This document shows positions 10,301 through 20,156 of a stretch of 64,000 nt of DNA, piece by piece. The stretch lies in NCBI RefSeq assembly GCF_000220255.1, contig NZ_GL982513.1, positions 2,035,010 to 2,099,009 on the forward strand, read 5' to 3'. The notes under the pieces are model-generated. The model saw only the letters and a list, made by a program, of their open reading frames with translations. It was not told the origin of the DNA and ran no database searches. Each line of letters begins with the position of its first letter. Position 1 is the stretch's first letter. This DNA is from Prevotella pallens ATCC 700821. Lineage in GTDB: Bacteria > Bacteroidota > Bacteroidia > Bacteroidales > Bacteroidaceae. Both the position numbers and the translations under genes were made by a program.

Positions 10301-13300
10301 AGCTCGATACAAATGACTTCGAAATGGCGAACATCGAATATATTGAGTTCTGGTTACTCGACCCATTCATCTATTCAAATAAACAAACAGATGCCAACTT
10401 ATATGGTGGCGATTTCTACATAAACCTTGGTGAAGTGTCTGAAGATATATTGCACGATGGTAAGAAGTTTTATGAAAGTGGTATGCCTGTAGATGGTAGC
10501 CAGGCATGGACAACTACGCAATGGGGCAAAATACCAACACAAACCACCATAACATACGCCTTTGCAACCACAAAGGGGAGTCGTGCATTGCAAGACGTTG
10601 GTTTGAATGGTCTGAACGATGAAGAAGAGCGTAATTTCCCTTCTTATCAAGCATTCTTAACATACGCTCGTAGCCACACCAATCAGGCAGTATTCGATTC
10701 TATTTGGGCAGACCCTGCTAACGACAACTACCACTATTTTCGTGGTTCAGATTGGGACAGAATACAAGCGCCTATACTTCAACGCTACAAATATATAAAC
10801 AACCCACAAGGGAACTCGCCAGATAACGATAACCGCAACGAACGTTATGACACGTCGTACAAGTCGGGACCAGATATAGAAGACATCAATCAAGATTATA
10901 CGCTCAACGAATATGAGAAATATTACCAATACAAAATAAGCATCAGACCACAAGATTTAGTAGTTGGACAAAACTACATTGTTGATAAACGAGAAACTGT
11001 TGCACCATTACGTAAAGGAGGAGGAGCACCAGAAACGTGGTATCAATTCCGTATTCCAGTGCGAGAATATCAGAAACGCATGGGTGGTATTAGCGATTTT
11101 ACAAGTATTCGCTTTATGCGTATGTTCCTTACAAATTTCGAAAAACCTATCGTGCTACGTTTTGGTACGTTTGATCTTGTACGTGGAGAATGGCGCCAAT
11201 ACCAACAAAACCTTACCAATTCAGTATCAACATCGGGCACAATGTCTGTTGGCGCAGTAAGCATAGAGGAAAATAACGACAAAACACCAGTAAACTACGT
11301 ACTTCCTCCAGGTATTTCGCGCGAGCAAGACCCATCACAACCACAATTAGTACAAAGCAACGAGCAAGCATTAGCTATGACCGTACAGAACTTAGGCTAT
11401 AAAGAGTCAAAGGCTGTCTATAAAAATACTACGCTCGATATTCGTCAATACAAGCACTTACAAATGTTTGTACACGCCAATGCGCTCAAACCAAATGTTA
11501 CCAACCTTTCTGATAACCAATTGGCAGTGTTCGTTCGATTGGGGTCCGACTATAAGAACAACTACTACGAATACGAGATACCATTAAAACTTACTCCTGA
11601 AAAGCAATACGATAAGTATTCGCGACAAGATTGTGAAGCGGTTTGGCCAGTAGACAATATGCTTGATGTTCCTATTTCGATATTTACAGATGTAAAGAAG
11701 AAACGCAACATTGGACGTGGAAACGGAACAGCAAGCTACAACCGAGAGTTCTCTATGTACGATGAAAAGCGTCCTTCAAATCGTGTCAGCATAATGGGTA
11801 ATCCTACATTGGGCGAAATAAAGACAATGATTATAGGTGTACGTAACCTTTCGAGCAGTGAGAAAAGTGGTGAAGTATGGGTGAACGAAATGCGTTTGCT
11901 CGAATTTAACAACGAAGGAGGTTGGGCAGCACGTGGACAACTCAACATTCAACTATCTGACTTTGGAACAGTAGATATTAATGCCAGCCACAGTACCGAT
12001 GGGTTTGGTGGTTTGGAGCAAGGTGTAAACGCACGTAAAAAGGAAACAAATACTGACGTTACTCTTACAACAAGTCTTGAATTAGGTAAGTTCTTCCCAG
12101 ATAAGGCGAAAGTTTCTGCACCTTTATACTATAGTGTAACGAAGAGTGAAAGCCGTCCGAAGTACAATCCACTTGATACAGATATGCTGTTAGATGCTGC
12201 TCTTGATGGTGCTGCAAACCAACACGAACGCGACTCTATTGAGTCGATAGCAGTTACAAAGCGCACCACTACGAACTTTTCGCTATCAAATATGCGGGTT
12301 GGAATACAAAACAAACGCCACCCAATGCCTTACGACCCTGCCAACTTCTCGTTTTCTTACAGCCATTCTCATTCGCACACTACGGGCGAAACTACAGTGT
12401 ATGAGAATGAAGACAACTGGCGTGGTGCTATAAACTACAATTGGACACCGGTATACAAGTCGCTATCTCCACTCAAACGCATCATAAAGAGTAAATCGAA
12501 ATGGTTCGATATTCTTAAACGTTTCGAAGTAAATTGGCTACCACAAAACATTGCTTTTAATTCCGAAATAACGCGAAACTATTACGAGTTGCAAGAACGT
12601 GATATGGAATCAACCACTATGAACAGATTGCCATTAACCTTTAGTGAGCAATTCTTATGGAACAGAGATTTCTCTGTACGGTGGGACTTAACACGCAATC
12701 TACACATAAACTTCCAGAGTGCTACACACGCTGAAATTGAAGAGCCATACACACCTATAAATAAAGACCTCTATGCCGACCAATATCAAGCGTGGAAAGA
12801 TTCTGTGTGGACTAGTTTAAAACACTTTGGTACACCGTTAGACTATCAACAAAACTTCACGCTTTCTTATCAGTTACCTCTAAATATGATTCCAATATTC
12901 GATTGGATTAACTCTGATGCTACCTACAATTCCACATATACATGGGTTCGTGGAACACGCTTAGAGAGCGGAGAGTCGTTGGGTAATATTATTACGAACA
13001 ATAGGACACTGAATATAAATGGTTCGTTCAACTTAGAACGTCTCTACAACCATATTCCTTTCTTAAAAAAGACAAACGAAAGGTTCAATAAGTCGCGTCC
13101 AAGTCTTAGTAGAAATAGCTCTCTCGATAGTCGTGGACGTGTAGACGCAAGCGCCTTTAGCGAAGAGTTGAATAAAGAGTTAGGAAGAAATACGAAGAAT
13201 AAGAAAGAAAACGAAGACAACAAAAAGAAAGCGCTGCCAAAGAATGCAAAAAGCTTTGAAAAAGAAGTTACAATACCTGCCGATACCGCTATTGTTGTAG

Positions 13301-14961
13301 CACACGCAAAGAAGACGAAACGTATTGTTGTATCGCTGAAAGATATTAACGGACATGCTGTGAAACTAAAATGGAAGAAGATGGACGAGAACAAAGTTAA
13401 GTTATACAACAAAACCGACTCTGTTCTGCGGTTAAAACTCACAGTTACTCCTAAAGAACCTCTCGACAATAAAGGTTGGTACAAAACAGCACAATGTGTG
13501 GCACGTGCCTTAATGATGGTACGAACAGTTAGCTTGTCGTATCGCAACCAATACTCTATGTCGCTACCTGGCTTTATGCCTACTATAGGCGATGCTTTCG
13601 GACAAACTCGACAGGGCGGCATTATGGCTCCAGGACTCGACTTTGCATTTGGCGTTATTGACGACGACTATATTGGAAAGGCTAGAGACAACAGATGGCT
13701 TCTTGTGTCAGACAGTATTGCTACGCCTGCTACTACAAACAAAACGGAGGATTTACAACTCCGTGCAACGCTCGAACCTATTCGCGACCTGAAAATAGAC
13801 TTAAATGCCAGCCGCACCGAAACGGTTTCAAAGAGCATTCAATATATGTACGCTGGCATTCCTACCACACAAAGCGGAACCTTAACAATGACAACAATAT
13901 CTATAGGAACTGCTTTCGAAAGTATGGGCAATGCTAACAACGGATACTACAGTGCCAGTTTCGACAAATTTGTTAAATCGCTCGATACCTATCGCAACCG
14001 TGTAGAAGCACAATATATAGGTGCAGCCTATCCAATGTCGATGGGCGGAGGACGATTTAACCCCAGTGTGGGTGCTGTTAATAAATATAGTGCCGATGTT
14101 ATGATACCTGCCTTCTTAAACGCATATACAAGTATGGGTGGCAACGGACTAAACATATTCCCTAAACTAAAAAGTATGCTACCCAACTGGACCATTCGTT
14201 ACAGTGGTCTTTCGCGTTTGCCTTTCTTCCAAAACATTTTTAAAAGCGTAAACATAAACCACGCTTATAAGAGTATTTTTGCTATCGGATCGTACCAAAG
14301 CTTTAGTACGTGGCAAGAATATATGAACGGTTTAGGATTTATTAAAGATGCAACGTCGGGAGCACCAATGCCAAGCTCTATGTATAATATAGCGCAAGTA
14401 AGCATTAACGAAGCGTTCGCTCCACTGCTTGGTATAGATGTTACATTAGAGAATAATCTGACTGCCCGTTTGGAATATCGTCAGACACGTGTCTTGTCGC
14501 TCTCTATGACAAGTGTGCAAGTAAACGAAGCAACATCGAAAGACTGGGTTATTGGTTTGGGCTATCGCATTAACAACATAAACCTATTTGGTGGTAGAAA
14601 CACCAGATTGGTAAGAAACATTAAGAAAAATAGCAGCCAACAAAATCAGCAAAGTGGAAATACACAGAGCACAAACAATAGAAACAATGGTGGCATAAAC
14701 CGCGATTTGAATCTCCGCCTCGATCTAAGCTATCGCAAACAAGCCGCTATTACGCGCGATATAGCCTCGCTCACGTCTGCTGCATCAAGTGGAAACACCG
14801 CCTTTAAAGCATCTTTCTTAGGCGATTATACACTTAGCCGATTTATTACGGCAAGTGTCTACTACGACATTCAAATAAATACACCATTGTTATCGTCAAG
14901 CAGTTTCCCTACAACAACACACGATTTTGGAATCAGTTTAAAGCTTAGTTTAACACGATAG
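7351..14961 (+). CDS. sprA: T9SS outer membrane translocon SprA (Sov homologue)
   Basis: The outer-membrane conduit of the type IX secretion system, a very large beta-barrel through which proteins with C-terminal sorting domains leave the periplasm. The size (2536 residues) and position directly after ruvA match SprA/Sov. The N-terminus has a hydrophobic export signal (about residues 5-30). The body is rich in beta-strand-like Tyr/Asn/Ser segments, repeated barrel motifs and extensive loops, ending in the barrel-like strand FGISLKLSLTR. A Lys/Glu-rich, low-complexity stretch lies near residues 1930-1970. T9SS-like tail proteins in this window (37337, 53424) would be possible cargo. No frameshift is visible over 7.6 kb. 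Confidence 0.93.
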   Translation: MNQRKYILPILLLLAGISLLALGHSLVNSLPFTNVLQSLIAPPDTTKKVKALDVELENEDIPDSLLHPRWKVQRTTPITYNDLQQGSYDLARPENLKQSVEYNDSLNMYIIGNKIGDTYITTPIMMTPDEYRAWSEKRSFADYYRQKNKEILEKKGKEKFDFTDMHFALGPAEKIFGPGGVRVRTQGTAELRFGATLKNIDNPSLPIRNRKMTTMNFDEKINLNVNGKVGDKVNMNLNYNTDATFDFDAQNFKLRYEGKEDEIIKLVEGGNVSFPSNNSLVQGASSLFGIRTDMQFGKLKLQTVLSQKKSANKSVSSRGGKQLTPFEIDAADYEENRHFFLAHTFREHYNDAMKTLPNLTTGITINRVEIWVTNKTGTTTNTRNIIALSDLGENSKISRTDLWGSGTGNTPSNNANTEYSTIAQGHPQARNIDQVNTVLDGLGMIGGVDYEKLSNARLLNSSEYTVNQALGYVSLRTGLQTDQVLAIAYEYTSGGVTHQVGEFSSDRTDVSEALFVKSLKNTSSNPKQANWNLMMKNVYYLASTVERDKFRLDVKYQSDTAGVYLPYIPEPQVKSQPIIRLLGADRLDNNNNPHPNGYYDYVEGYTISNGRVFFPVTEPFGEYMYNYLVSKGVPAAKANKYAFTELYDSTKTVAKQIAEKDKYLLVGQYRGTSANVISLGAYNVPQGSVVVTAGGVRLVEGSDYSVDYNAGEVTILNQSIIDAGTAVNVSLESQSDYGQQRKTMFGLNWEYDFSKNFMIGGTFMHLSEQALTTKVNMGAEPLNNTIWGLNMSWKKESQWLTNMLDKIPFLHLTQPSHISFSAEFAQLIAGQSHGTQDHASYLDDFENTKNTIDISQPTSWVISSVPSDFSESTDKTTLSSGYNRSLLAWYNIDPLFTRQSSSLTPAHIKSDLEQLSNFYVREVYTRELFPNREQSNYNGSTPTLSVLNLAYYPTERGPYNFSPTLDINGRLPNPRQKWGGMMRKLDTNDFEMANIEYIEFWLLDPFIYSNKQTDANLYGGDFYINLGEVSEDILHDGKKFYESGMPVDGSQAWTTTQWGKIPTQTTITYAFATTKGSRALQDVGLNGLNDEEERNFPSYQAFLTYARSHTNQAVFDSIWADPANDNYHYFRGSDWDRIQAPILQRYKYINNPQGNSPDNDNRNERYDTSYKSGPDIEDINQDYTLNEYEKYYQYKISIRPQDLVVGQNYIVDKRETVAPLRKGGGAPETWYQFRIPVREYQKRMGGISDFTSIRFMRMFLTNFEKPIVLRFGTFDLVRGEWRQYQQNLTNSVSTSGTMSVGAVSIEENNDKTPVNYVLPPGISREQDPSQPQLVQSNEQALAMTVQNLGYKESKAVYKNTTLDIRQYKHLQMFVHANALKPNVTNLSDNQLAVFVRLGSDYKNNYYEYEIPLKLTPEKQYDKYSRQDCEAVWPVDNMLDVPISIFTDVKKKRNIGRGNGTASYNREFSMYDEKRPSNRVSIMGNPTLGEIKTMIIGVRNLSSSEKSGEVWVNEMRLLEFNNEGGWAARGQLNIQLSDFGTVDINASHSTDGFGGLEQGVNARKKETNTDVTLTTSLELGKFFPDKAKVSAPLYYSVTKSESRPKYNPLDTDMLLDAALDGAANQHERDSIESIAVTKRTTTNFSLSNMRVGIQNKRHPMPYDPANFSFSYSHSHSHTTGETTVYENEDNWRGAINYNWTPVYKSLSPLKRIIKSKSKWFDILKRFEVNWLPQNIAFNSEITRNYYELQERDMESTTMNRLPLTFSEQFLWNRDFSVRWDLTRNLHINFQSATHAEIEEPYTPINKDLYADQYQAWKDSVWTSLKHFGTPLDYQQNFTLSYQLPLNMIPIFDWINSDATYNSTYTWVRGTRLESGESLGNIITNNRTLNINGSFNLERLYNHIPFLKKTNERFNKSRPSLSRNSSLDSRGRVDASAFSEELNKELGRNTKNKKENEDNKKKALPKNAKSFEKEVTIPADTAIVVAHAKKTKRIVVSLKDINGHAVKLKWKKMDENKVKLYNKTDSVLRLKLTVTPKEPLDNKGWYKTAQCVARALMMVRTVSLSYRNQYSMSLPGFMPTIGDAFGQTRQGGIMAPGLDFAFGVIDDDYIGKARDNRWLLVSDSIATPATTNKTEDLQLRATLEPIRDLKIDLNASRTETVSKSIQYMYAGIPTTQSGTLTMTTISIGTAFESMGNANNGYYSASFDKFVKSLDTYRNRVEAQYIGAAYPMSMGGGRFNPSVGAVNKYSADVMIPAFLNAYTSMGGNGLNIFPKLKSMLPNWTIRYSGLSRLPFFQNIFKSVNINHAYKSIFAIGSYQSFSTWQEYMNGLGFIKDATSGAPMPSSMYNIAQVSINEAFAPLLGIDVTLENNLTARLEYRQTRVLSLSMTSVQVNEATSKDWVIGLGYRINNINLFGGRNTRLVRNIKKNSSQQNQQSGNTQSTNNRNNGGINRDLNLRLDLSYRKQAAITRDIASLTSAASSGNTAFKASFLGDYTLSRFITASVYYDIQINTPLLSSSSFPTTTHDFGISLKLSLTR

Positions 14962-15157
14962 CAAACGTAGCATTATGTAGGCTAATATTTATTGCACCCA
15001 CATTTACACACTACCAATTCGTTATGGCTATTATGTCGGTTTAGTACAATAAGTTGCCGTCTACGTTTACAGTTTGTTCGCAGCACAATTAAAATTATCT
15101 CATAGGTTTTAAAAAAAATAGAGTCTTCATCGCCTCATATATAAGGGGCGTTCGTTT
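14962..15157. other. Non-coding gap after sprA
   Basis: No ORF, hairpin with T-run or known RNA is recognised here. It leads into the palindrome array E2. Confidence 0.5.
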
Positions 15158-15256
15158 TAGATATCTGTCGCTCTCGTTTCAGATATCTGTCAGTTAAGTT
15201 TCAGATATCTGTCAGTTAAGTTTCAGATATCTGTCAGTTGAGTTTCAGATATCTGA
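15157..15256 (+). repeat. 22-bp palindrome array E2 (5 units)
   Basis: AGATATCT at 15159, 15181, 15203, 15225 and 15247, exactly 22 bp apart. Spacers are GTCGCTCTCGTTTC, then three near-identical GTCAGTTAAGTTTC-type copies. Unlike E1, no hairpin module follows the array. It lies between sprA and the SNF2 helicase. Confidence 0.9.
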
Positions 15257-15442
15257 AACTATCGTCTCACTTTAGTATGGAATTAGAGCATCTACACATT
15301 GCCTCCATTGGTGGCTATCGTAGCAACTATAATATAATGTTATATTGCAAAAGTTGATGCATTGCATTTGCAACGAAATAACAATTGGCATTCGCAAACT
15401 ACCATAATAATATACCGCAAACTACAAAATAGTATGAATAGT

Positions 15443-15473
15443 TTTGTGCATTAAGCAATAAATCGTAACTTTG
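15443..15473 (+). promoter_or_regulatory. Promoter of the SNF2 helicase gene
   Basis: TTTG at 15443-15446, a 19-bp gap, then TAACTTTG at 15466-15473. This is a near-perfect Bacteroidota promoter ending 54 bp before the ATG. Confidence 0.75.
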
Positions 15474-15527
15474 TGTATGCCTAATAAAACACGGCAATAA
15501 ATTTTATAATACTATATGTAACCCATT

Positions 15528-18500
15528 ATGATAGACTTCAACTCGTTATTGTCGCACGAACAAGCCTTAGCAATGTTGTTGGCATATTTCGAAGGATATA
15601 GTGAAAATAAAGCAAATATATTAAAATTAGGTGCAAAGCTAATGCCTGCAGAACTTGCAGCGAATGCATTTAAAGAACTTTCGTTGAAAGGGCTATTAAA
15701 CGAAAAAAAATCATATAAACACAAAGGGGCAATTGAATATAGCTTACATCATAAGCTACTATTCCCATCCATTTTCGAACTATTCGAACCACAAAACCAT
15801 ACGTTGCTGAAACATATTAGAAGTCTCTTTAAGCAAGAACACGTTGTAAACAAGCCAAAACGTGTTGTGTGCGAACTAATTGGGATAATTGACCATATAG
15901 AGTTTCCAGAGGCTGTACACACACACTTAGATATAAATCACCCTCTATTCAAAGATATTTTTGACCTGATAGACCAAGCAAAATACAAGAAGGTATTCGA
16001 CAAGATGCCGCAAGATATTTTTAATACTTCAGTAAGAAATAAGCTACAATTTGCTTTTTATGAAGACAAAGATATAAATTGGGAATACCTAAAAGAGTTG
16101 ATACTTAGTCGTAATAGTAATAAAACATATACCAACATCTATACATCGGTATTAGATGTATTTGCATTTTTCTATTTCCTTGCAACTGGAAATGTATACA
16201 CCGACTTAAACACAACTACAACCAATCTGCTTACTCTACAAATTATAGCTATTCAGGAACTTTACAGAGGGAACTATGAAAAGGCTTATAAACTATATGT
16301 CAAAATAATGACTATAAACAATAAGAGTTCGCTTGAAAAAGGTGTATTTTATTACCCAATAAGTAACTACTATTATGTATTGACTATGCTCCTGACGAAT
16401 ACCCCAGAAGCATTAAAAAAGATAGCCTCTCTAAGTAAATGTAAGTCAGCGAGCAAAAACTATATTTCGTGCTTAAACTCATGCTATTTTTTAGTTGCAC
16501 CATTTAAACAATTCTTCTGCGATAAGGTTGATATAATAATGAGAGAACAATACCTTTTGGAGTGCTATAACCGTAATAGTGCTATATTTAAGCTTAGCAA
16601 AATGATATATCAACGGTTGGGAACACTCACTGAAAATAAAAAGAATGTGAGCGAAGAGCCAAGATGGGCTTACCTGAGGAACGAAATGCAAGTTGCAAAA
16701 AATAGTGAGGAAGCAGCAGAATTAGAAAGAAAATTCGGAGGCAAATCGTTGTTTCATAGCTTAAAGTTTACAGAGCCTTGGAAAATGCGGTTAGAAAGTC
16801 TCATACAATCAAACATATCGGCTACTACCGCCGACAAAGATATGAGCGAGAATATGTTAATCTATCTTTTGCGCTACTCCACCATAGTGCCTATTCTTAA
16901 AAGAAAACTCAAAAATGGTAATTGGTCAGTGGGCAAAGAACTATCCATCAGTAAACTAAAAGCATTAGATATTGCCGAATTAGACAAAACAGACCACAAG
17001 CTAATAACTGAGATTTGTGCATGGGACTACTCTTTAGGTATAAACGATTATCTGCATTTACTAACAGGTTGCGACCACGTCTATATAATGCTAAACAACA
17101 CTATGCAACCAGTATCTATACACGAAGAGAAACCGTGCCTTATAATAGACAAGACAAAAAATGGTACCTTTAACGTGTCTAGCAACATAGAGCCAATACT
17201 CGAGAGAAACGGAATAATACAATACACTAAGAAGAACTCCGAAACCGATTACTCAATAATCATTCCTTCGGCATTCGAACTAAAAACCTATAAGGAAATA
17301 CTCCTACAAAAGGAATACCCTGTTGAAGCCGAACCACTACTCGTAAAACTAATTACAATGTTAGGTGGAAAAACAGAGATACACTCTAATATGGTAGAAG
17401 AGTTAAACAACATAGACCACATAGATATTCCTCCAGTCATAACACTCTGCATTACGCCCAACAATATAAATGTATTCAATATAAGTGCCATAGTACGCGC
17501 CACCGATACACTTATCTTTTCGCCAGGGCATGGTAATATTACAACCATAGCCGAAAAAGATGGAAAGAAAGTGCAACTAGTGCGAAGTTTGAAGAAAGAG
17601 AAGAATAACCTAAAACAAATATCCGAAGGTCTAATAGAAGCAGAAGTCTGCGATGAAGGCGACGAATGGTTGCCCACCACCATTAACGATTCTATAACAC
17701 TTTCTATAGAGCAGATGCTACCATTTATGCAGTGGTGTAAAAACAATTCAAACATTTGCACAATGGAATGGCCTGAAGGATATAAGCTAAACTATTATCC
17801 AAGTATAAACAGCAGTTCGGCAAATATATCGTTCACAAAGAAAGGTGGCTGGTTCGAGATAGAAGGTAATGTGCAAATTAGCGATGGACAGGTTGTGTCG
17901 CTCCAGAAGTTGCTCGAACTAATGCGACAGAGTAACAAGCAAAAATATATTCGCATTGGCGACAACGAATATATAACGTTAAGCAGTCAGCTAACACGCA
18001 TCTTAAAACGCCTCGACACCGTAAGTTCTGAGAACCGTTCGCACTTGCAAATGACTCCATCGGCAGTATCTATATTGGGCGAAGTGCTCAACGACAAGTC
18101 GTTAAACCTTAAAAGCAATTCGGCTATAAACGAACTACGCCAACGCATAGAAGAAAGTAGTAAGACAACGCCATGCATTCCAAAAACACTTCAAGCACAA
18201 CTGCGCGACTATCAGGAGGAAGGTTTTGAATGGATGTCTAAAGTAACAGCATGGGGAGCTGGCGTTTGCTTGGCAGACGATATGGGACTGGGCAAAACGT
18301 TGCAAACCATAACATTGCTTTTAGAACAAAGCAAAGAAGGAGCCTCGCTTGTTATTGCACCTGCATCGGTAGTACCTAATTGGCGCAACGAACTGAAACG
18401 TTTCTCGCCTACACTGAATGTTATAGTGCTTAACCAGAGCGACGACCGTTCAAAGGCTATAAAAGATGCACAGTCTGGCGATGTTGTTATTGCCACCTAC

Positions 18501-19562
18501 GCACTATTAAACACACAACAAGAAGAACTTACAAAACGCGAATGGAATGTGGTTTGTCTCGACGAGGCGCATACCATAAAGAATGCCAACACTAAAATGT
18601 CGAAAGCTGCTATGTTGTTACAGGCTCACCGAAAGGTTATATTGACAGGTACACCCATTCAAAACCATCTTGCCGAACTGTGGAATCTCTTTCAATTCAT
18701 TAATCCAGGTCTATTGGGTAGTGCTGAACAGTTTAAACGAAAGTTTATACAACCTATTGCGGGAAACAACGATAAAGAACGACAAAGTCAGCTTCGCCGC
18801 CTTATCTCACCATTCTTACTACGTCGTACTAAGAGCGAAGTAATAGAAGAATTGCCCACAAAGAACGACATATATATACCTGTAGAACTGTCGTCAGACG
18901 AAATGACTATGTACGAAGTACGTCGTAGGCAAGTTGAGGCTGCTGTACTTGCCGATAAATCGCTCAACGTTAGTACGCTTTCTGAGATTACTCGATTACG
19001 CCAGATGGCATGTAGCTGTTCGCTGGTAGATAGCAATTGGAAAATACCTGGTAGCAAATTACTAACCTTCCTTGATTTAGCAGAAGGACTTAACGACAGT
19101 GGCAACCGAGCATTGGTTTTCAGTCAGTTCACAAGCTATCTTGATGAAGTGCGCAAAGCAATGGAAAAGGCAAAACTACCTTTCCTCTATTTAGATGGAA
19201 ATACACCAATGACAAAGCGCGAACAACTTGTAAAAGACTTCCAAACAGGTAAGTGTCCATTCTTCCTCATCAGCCTGAAAGCAGGCGGATTGGGACTTAA
19301 TCTAACAGGGGCAAACTATGTTATACATCTTGATCCGTGGTGGAACCCTGCTATAGAACAGCAAGCAACCGACCGTGCCTACCGAATAGGACAACAACAA
19401 GATGTTACGGTTTACCATCTCATCAGTCAGCATACCATTGAAGAGAAGATACTTCGTCTACACAAAACAAAGCGCAACCTTGCAGATTCGCTTCTTGAAG
19501 GAGCCGATATGGCTCACGTCATCACACAAGAAGAGATGCTCAATCTATTGAAAGAGAATTAG
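15528..19562 (+). CDS. SNF2/Rad54-family DEAD-box helicase
   Basis: ATP-dependent double-stranded DNA translocase of the SNF2 (HepA/RapA-like) superfamily 2. The ATPase core lies in the last ~450 residues: Walker A DDMGLGKTLQ near residue 920, DEAH box at about residue 1012 (LDEAHTIKN), TGTPIQNHLAELWNLF (motif III region), and motifs V-VI in LISLKAGGLGLNLTGA and QATDRAYRIGQ. The first ~900 residues are long, with no zinc-finger SWIM motif that I can see, and do not resemble a domain I recognise. Bacterial members assist transcription recycling or repair; the role here is unknown. It appears monocistronic, with its own promoter. Confidence 0.9.
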   Translation: MIDFNSLLSHEQALAMLLAYFEGYSENKANILKLGAKLMPAELAANAFKELSLKGLLNEKKSYKHKGAIEYSLHHKLLFPSIFELFEPQNHTLLKHIRSLFKQEHVVNKPKRVVCELIGIIDHIEFPEAVHTHLDINHPLFKDIFDLIDQAKYKKVFDKMPQDIFNTSVRNKLQFAFYEDKDINWEYLKELILSRNSNKTYTNIYTSVLDVFAFFYFLATGNVYTDLNTTTTNLLTLQIIAIQELYRGNYEKAYKLYVKIMTINNKSSLEKGVFYYPISNYYYVLTMLLTNTPEALKKIASLSKCKSASKNYISCLNSCYFLVAPFKQFFCDKVDIIMREQYLLECYNRNSAIFKLSKMIYQRLGTLTENKKNVSEEPRWAYLRNEMQVAKNSEEAAELERKFGGKSLFHSLKFTEPWKMRLESLIQSNISATTADKDMSENMLIYLLRYSTIVPILKRKLKNGNWSVGKELSISKLKALDIAELDKTDHKLITEICAWDYSLGINDYLHLLTGCDHVYIMLNNTMQPVSIHEEKPCLIIDKTKNGTFNVSSNIEPILERNGIIQYTKKNSETDYSIIIPSAFELKTYKEILLQKEYPVEAEPLLVKLITMLGGKTEIHSNMVEELNNIDHIDIPPVITLCITPNNINVFNISAIVRATDTLIFSPGHGNITTIAEKDGKKVQLVRSLKKEKNNLKQISEGLIEAEVCDEGDEWLPTTINDSITLSIEQMLPFMQWCKNNSNICTMEWPEGYKLNYYPSINSSSANISFTKKGGWFEIEGNVQISDGQVVSLQKLLELMRQSNKQKYIRIGDNEYITLSSQLTRILKRLDTVSSENRSHLQMTPSAVSILGEVLNDKSLNLKSNSAINELRQRIEESSKTTPCIPKTLQAQLRDYQEEGFEWMSKVTAWGAGVCLADDMGLGKTLQTITLLLEQSKEGASLVIAPASVVPNWRNELKRFSPTLNVIVLNQSDDRSKAIKDAQSGDVVIATYALLNTQQEELTKREWNVVCLDEAHTIKNANTKMSKAAMLLQAHRKVILTGTPIQNHLAELWNLFQFINPGLLGSAEQFKRKFIQPIAGNNDKERQSQLRRLISPFLLRRTKSEVIEELPTKNDIYIPVELSSDEMTMYEVRRRQVEAAVLADKSLNVSTLSEITRLRQMACSCSLVDSNWKIPGSKLLTFLDLAEGLNDSGNRALVFSQFTSYLDEVRKAMEKAKLPFLYLDGNTPMTKREQLVKDFQTGKCPFFLISLKAGGLGLNLTGANYVIHLDPWWNPAIEQQATDRAYRIGQQQDVTVYHLISQHTIEEKILRLHKTKRNLADSLLEGADMAHVITQEEMLNLLKEN

Positions 19563-20124
19563 CTCCAAACTAGTCTGTAGAGTATAGGCAAACTTTGTCC
19601 GTTGTTAAATAGATAGATTTATTTTATAACGAATGTGTAGCAAACTATTCTAGATTATAAGGTAAATCAAAGATACCAATAGAAAATAAATGGTATTAAC
19701 AAGATATAACCATATTACGGTTTAATGAACCGATTGAATAAAAAAAACATTTGAGTTATATTATCAGAAGAAGTAAAACAATATTGTAGAGATAAAAGTT
19801 AGTGGTCTGACGAGGATTATCAAGAAATATATTGATGCACTGAAACAGATTAGTATCAACAAAAAATCAAACTTTACGCAATTCTTTATATATGCAGAAG
19901 TTTCGGCTATTTTTTATAGTAAACACTTTGAGATGTACAAAATATGTTAGTGTATCATTAACAACAACCATCAACTATCTTTTAGTTTCATACACAAAAC
20001 AGTAAAGTAGCTCAACAATTAAATTCCACTTGACAGCTTCTAAATAAAAGGTGGCAGATGTAGCAGATTACACAAAGAAAGTCTATTTAACAATATAATA
20101 GGTTAGTTTTTCAACAATAATTAT
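19563..20124 (+). other. Non-coding gap with a possible decayed ORF
   Basis: No intact gene is seen. At about 19765-19855 one plus-strand frame reads like protein but is broken by two stop codons (LSEEVKQYCRDKS, stop, WSDEDYQEIY, stop). It may be a remnant of a small gene, or chance. Confidence 0.25.
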
Positions 20125-20132
20125 TACCTTTG
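20125..20132 (+). promoter_or_regulatory. fabI -7 box
   Basis: TACCTTTG at 20125-20132, the same octamer as in the tRNA promoters, lies 24 bp before the fabI ATG. The region near -33 is T-rich without a clear TTTG. Confidence 0.65.
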
Positions 20133-20156
20133 AACCCAATTTAGAAGGATAATAAT

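Noticed and set aside
13044..13622. 192-codon minus-strand ORF inside sprA
   Set aside because: Antisense shadow of a Lys/Glu-rich coding stretch; the sprA frame is intact and has the family features.
15778..16500. Possible zinc-finger SWIM domain in the SNF2 protein N-terminus
   Set aside because: I looked for the CxCx(n)CxH pattern and did not find it.
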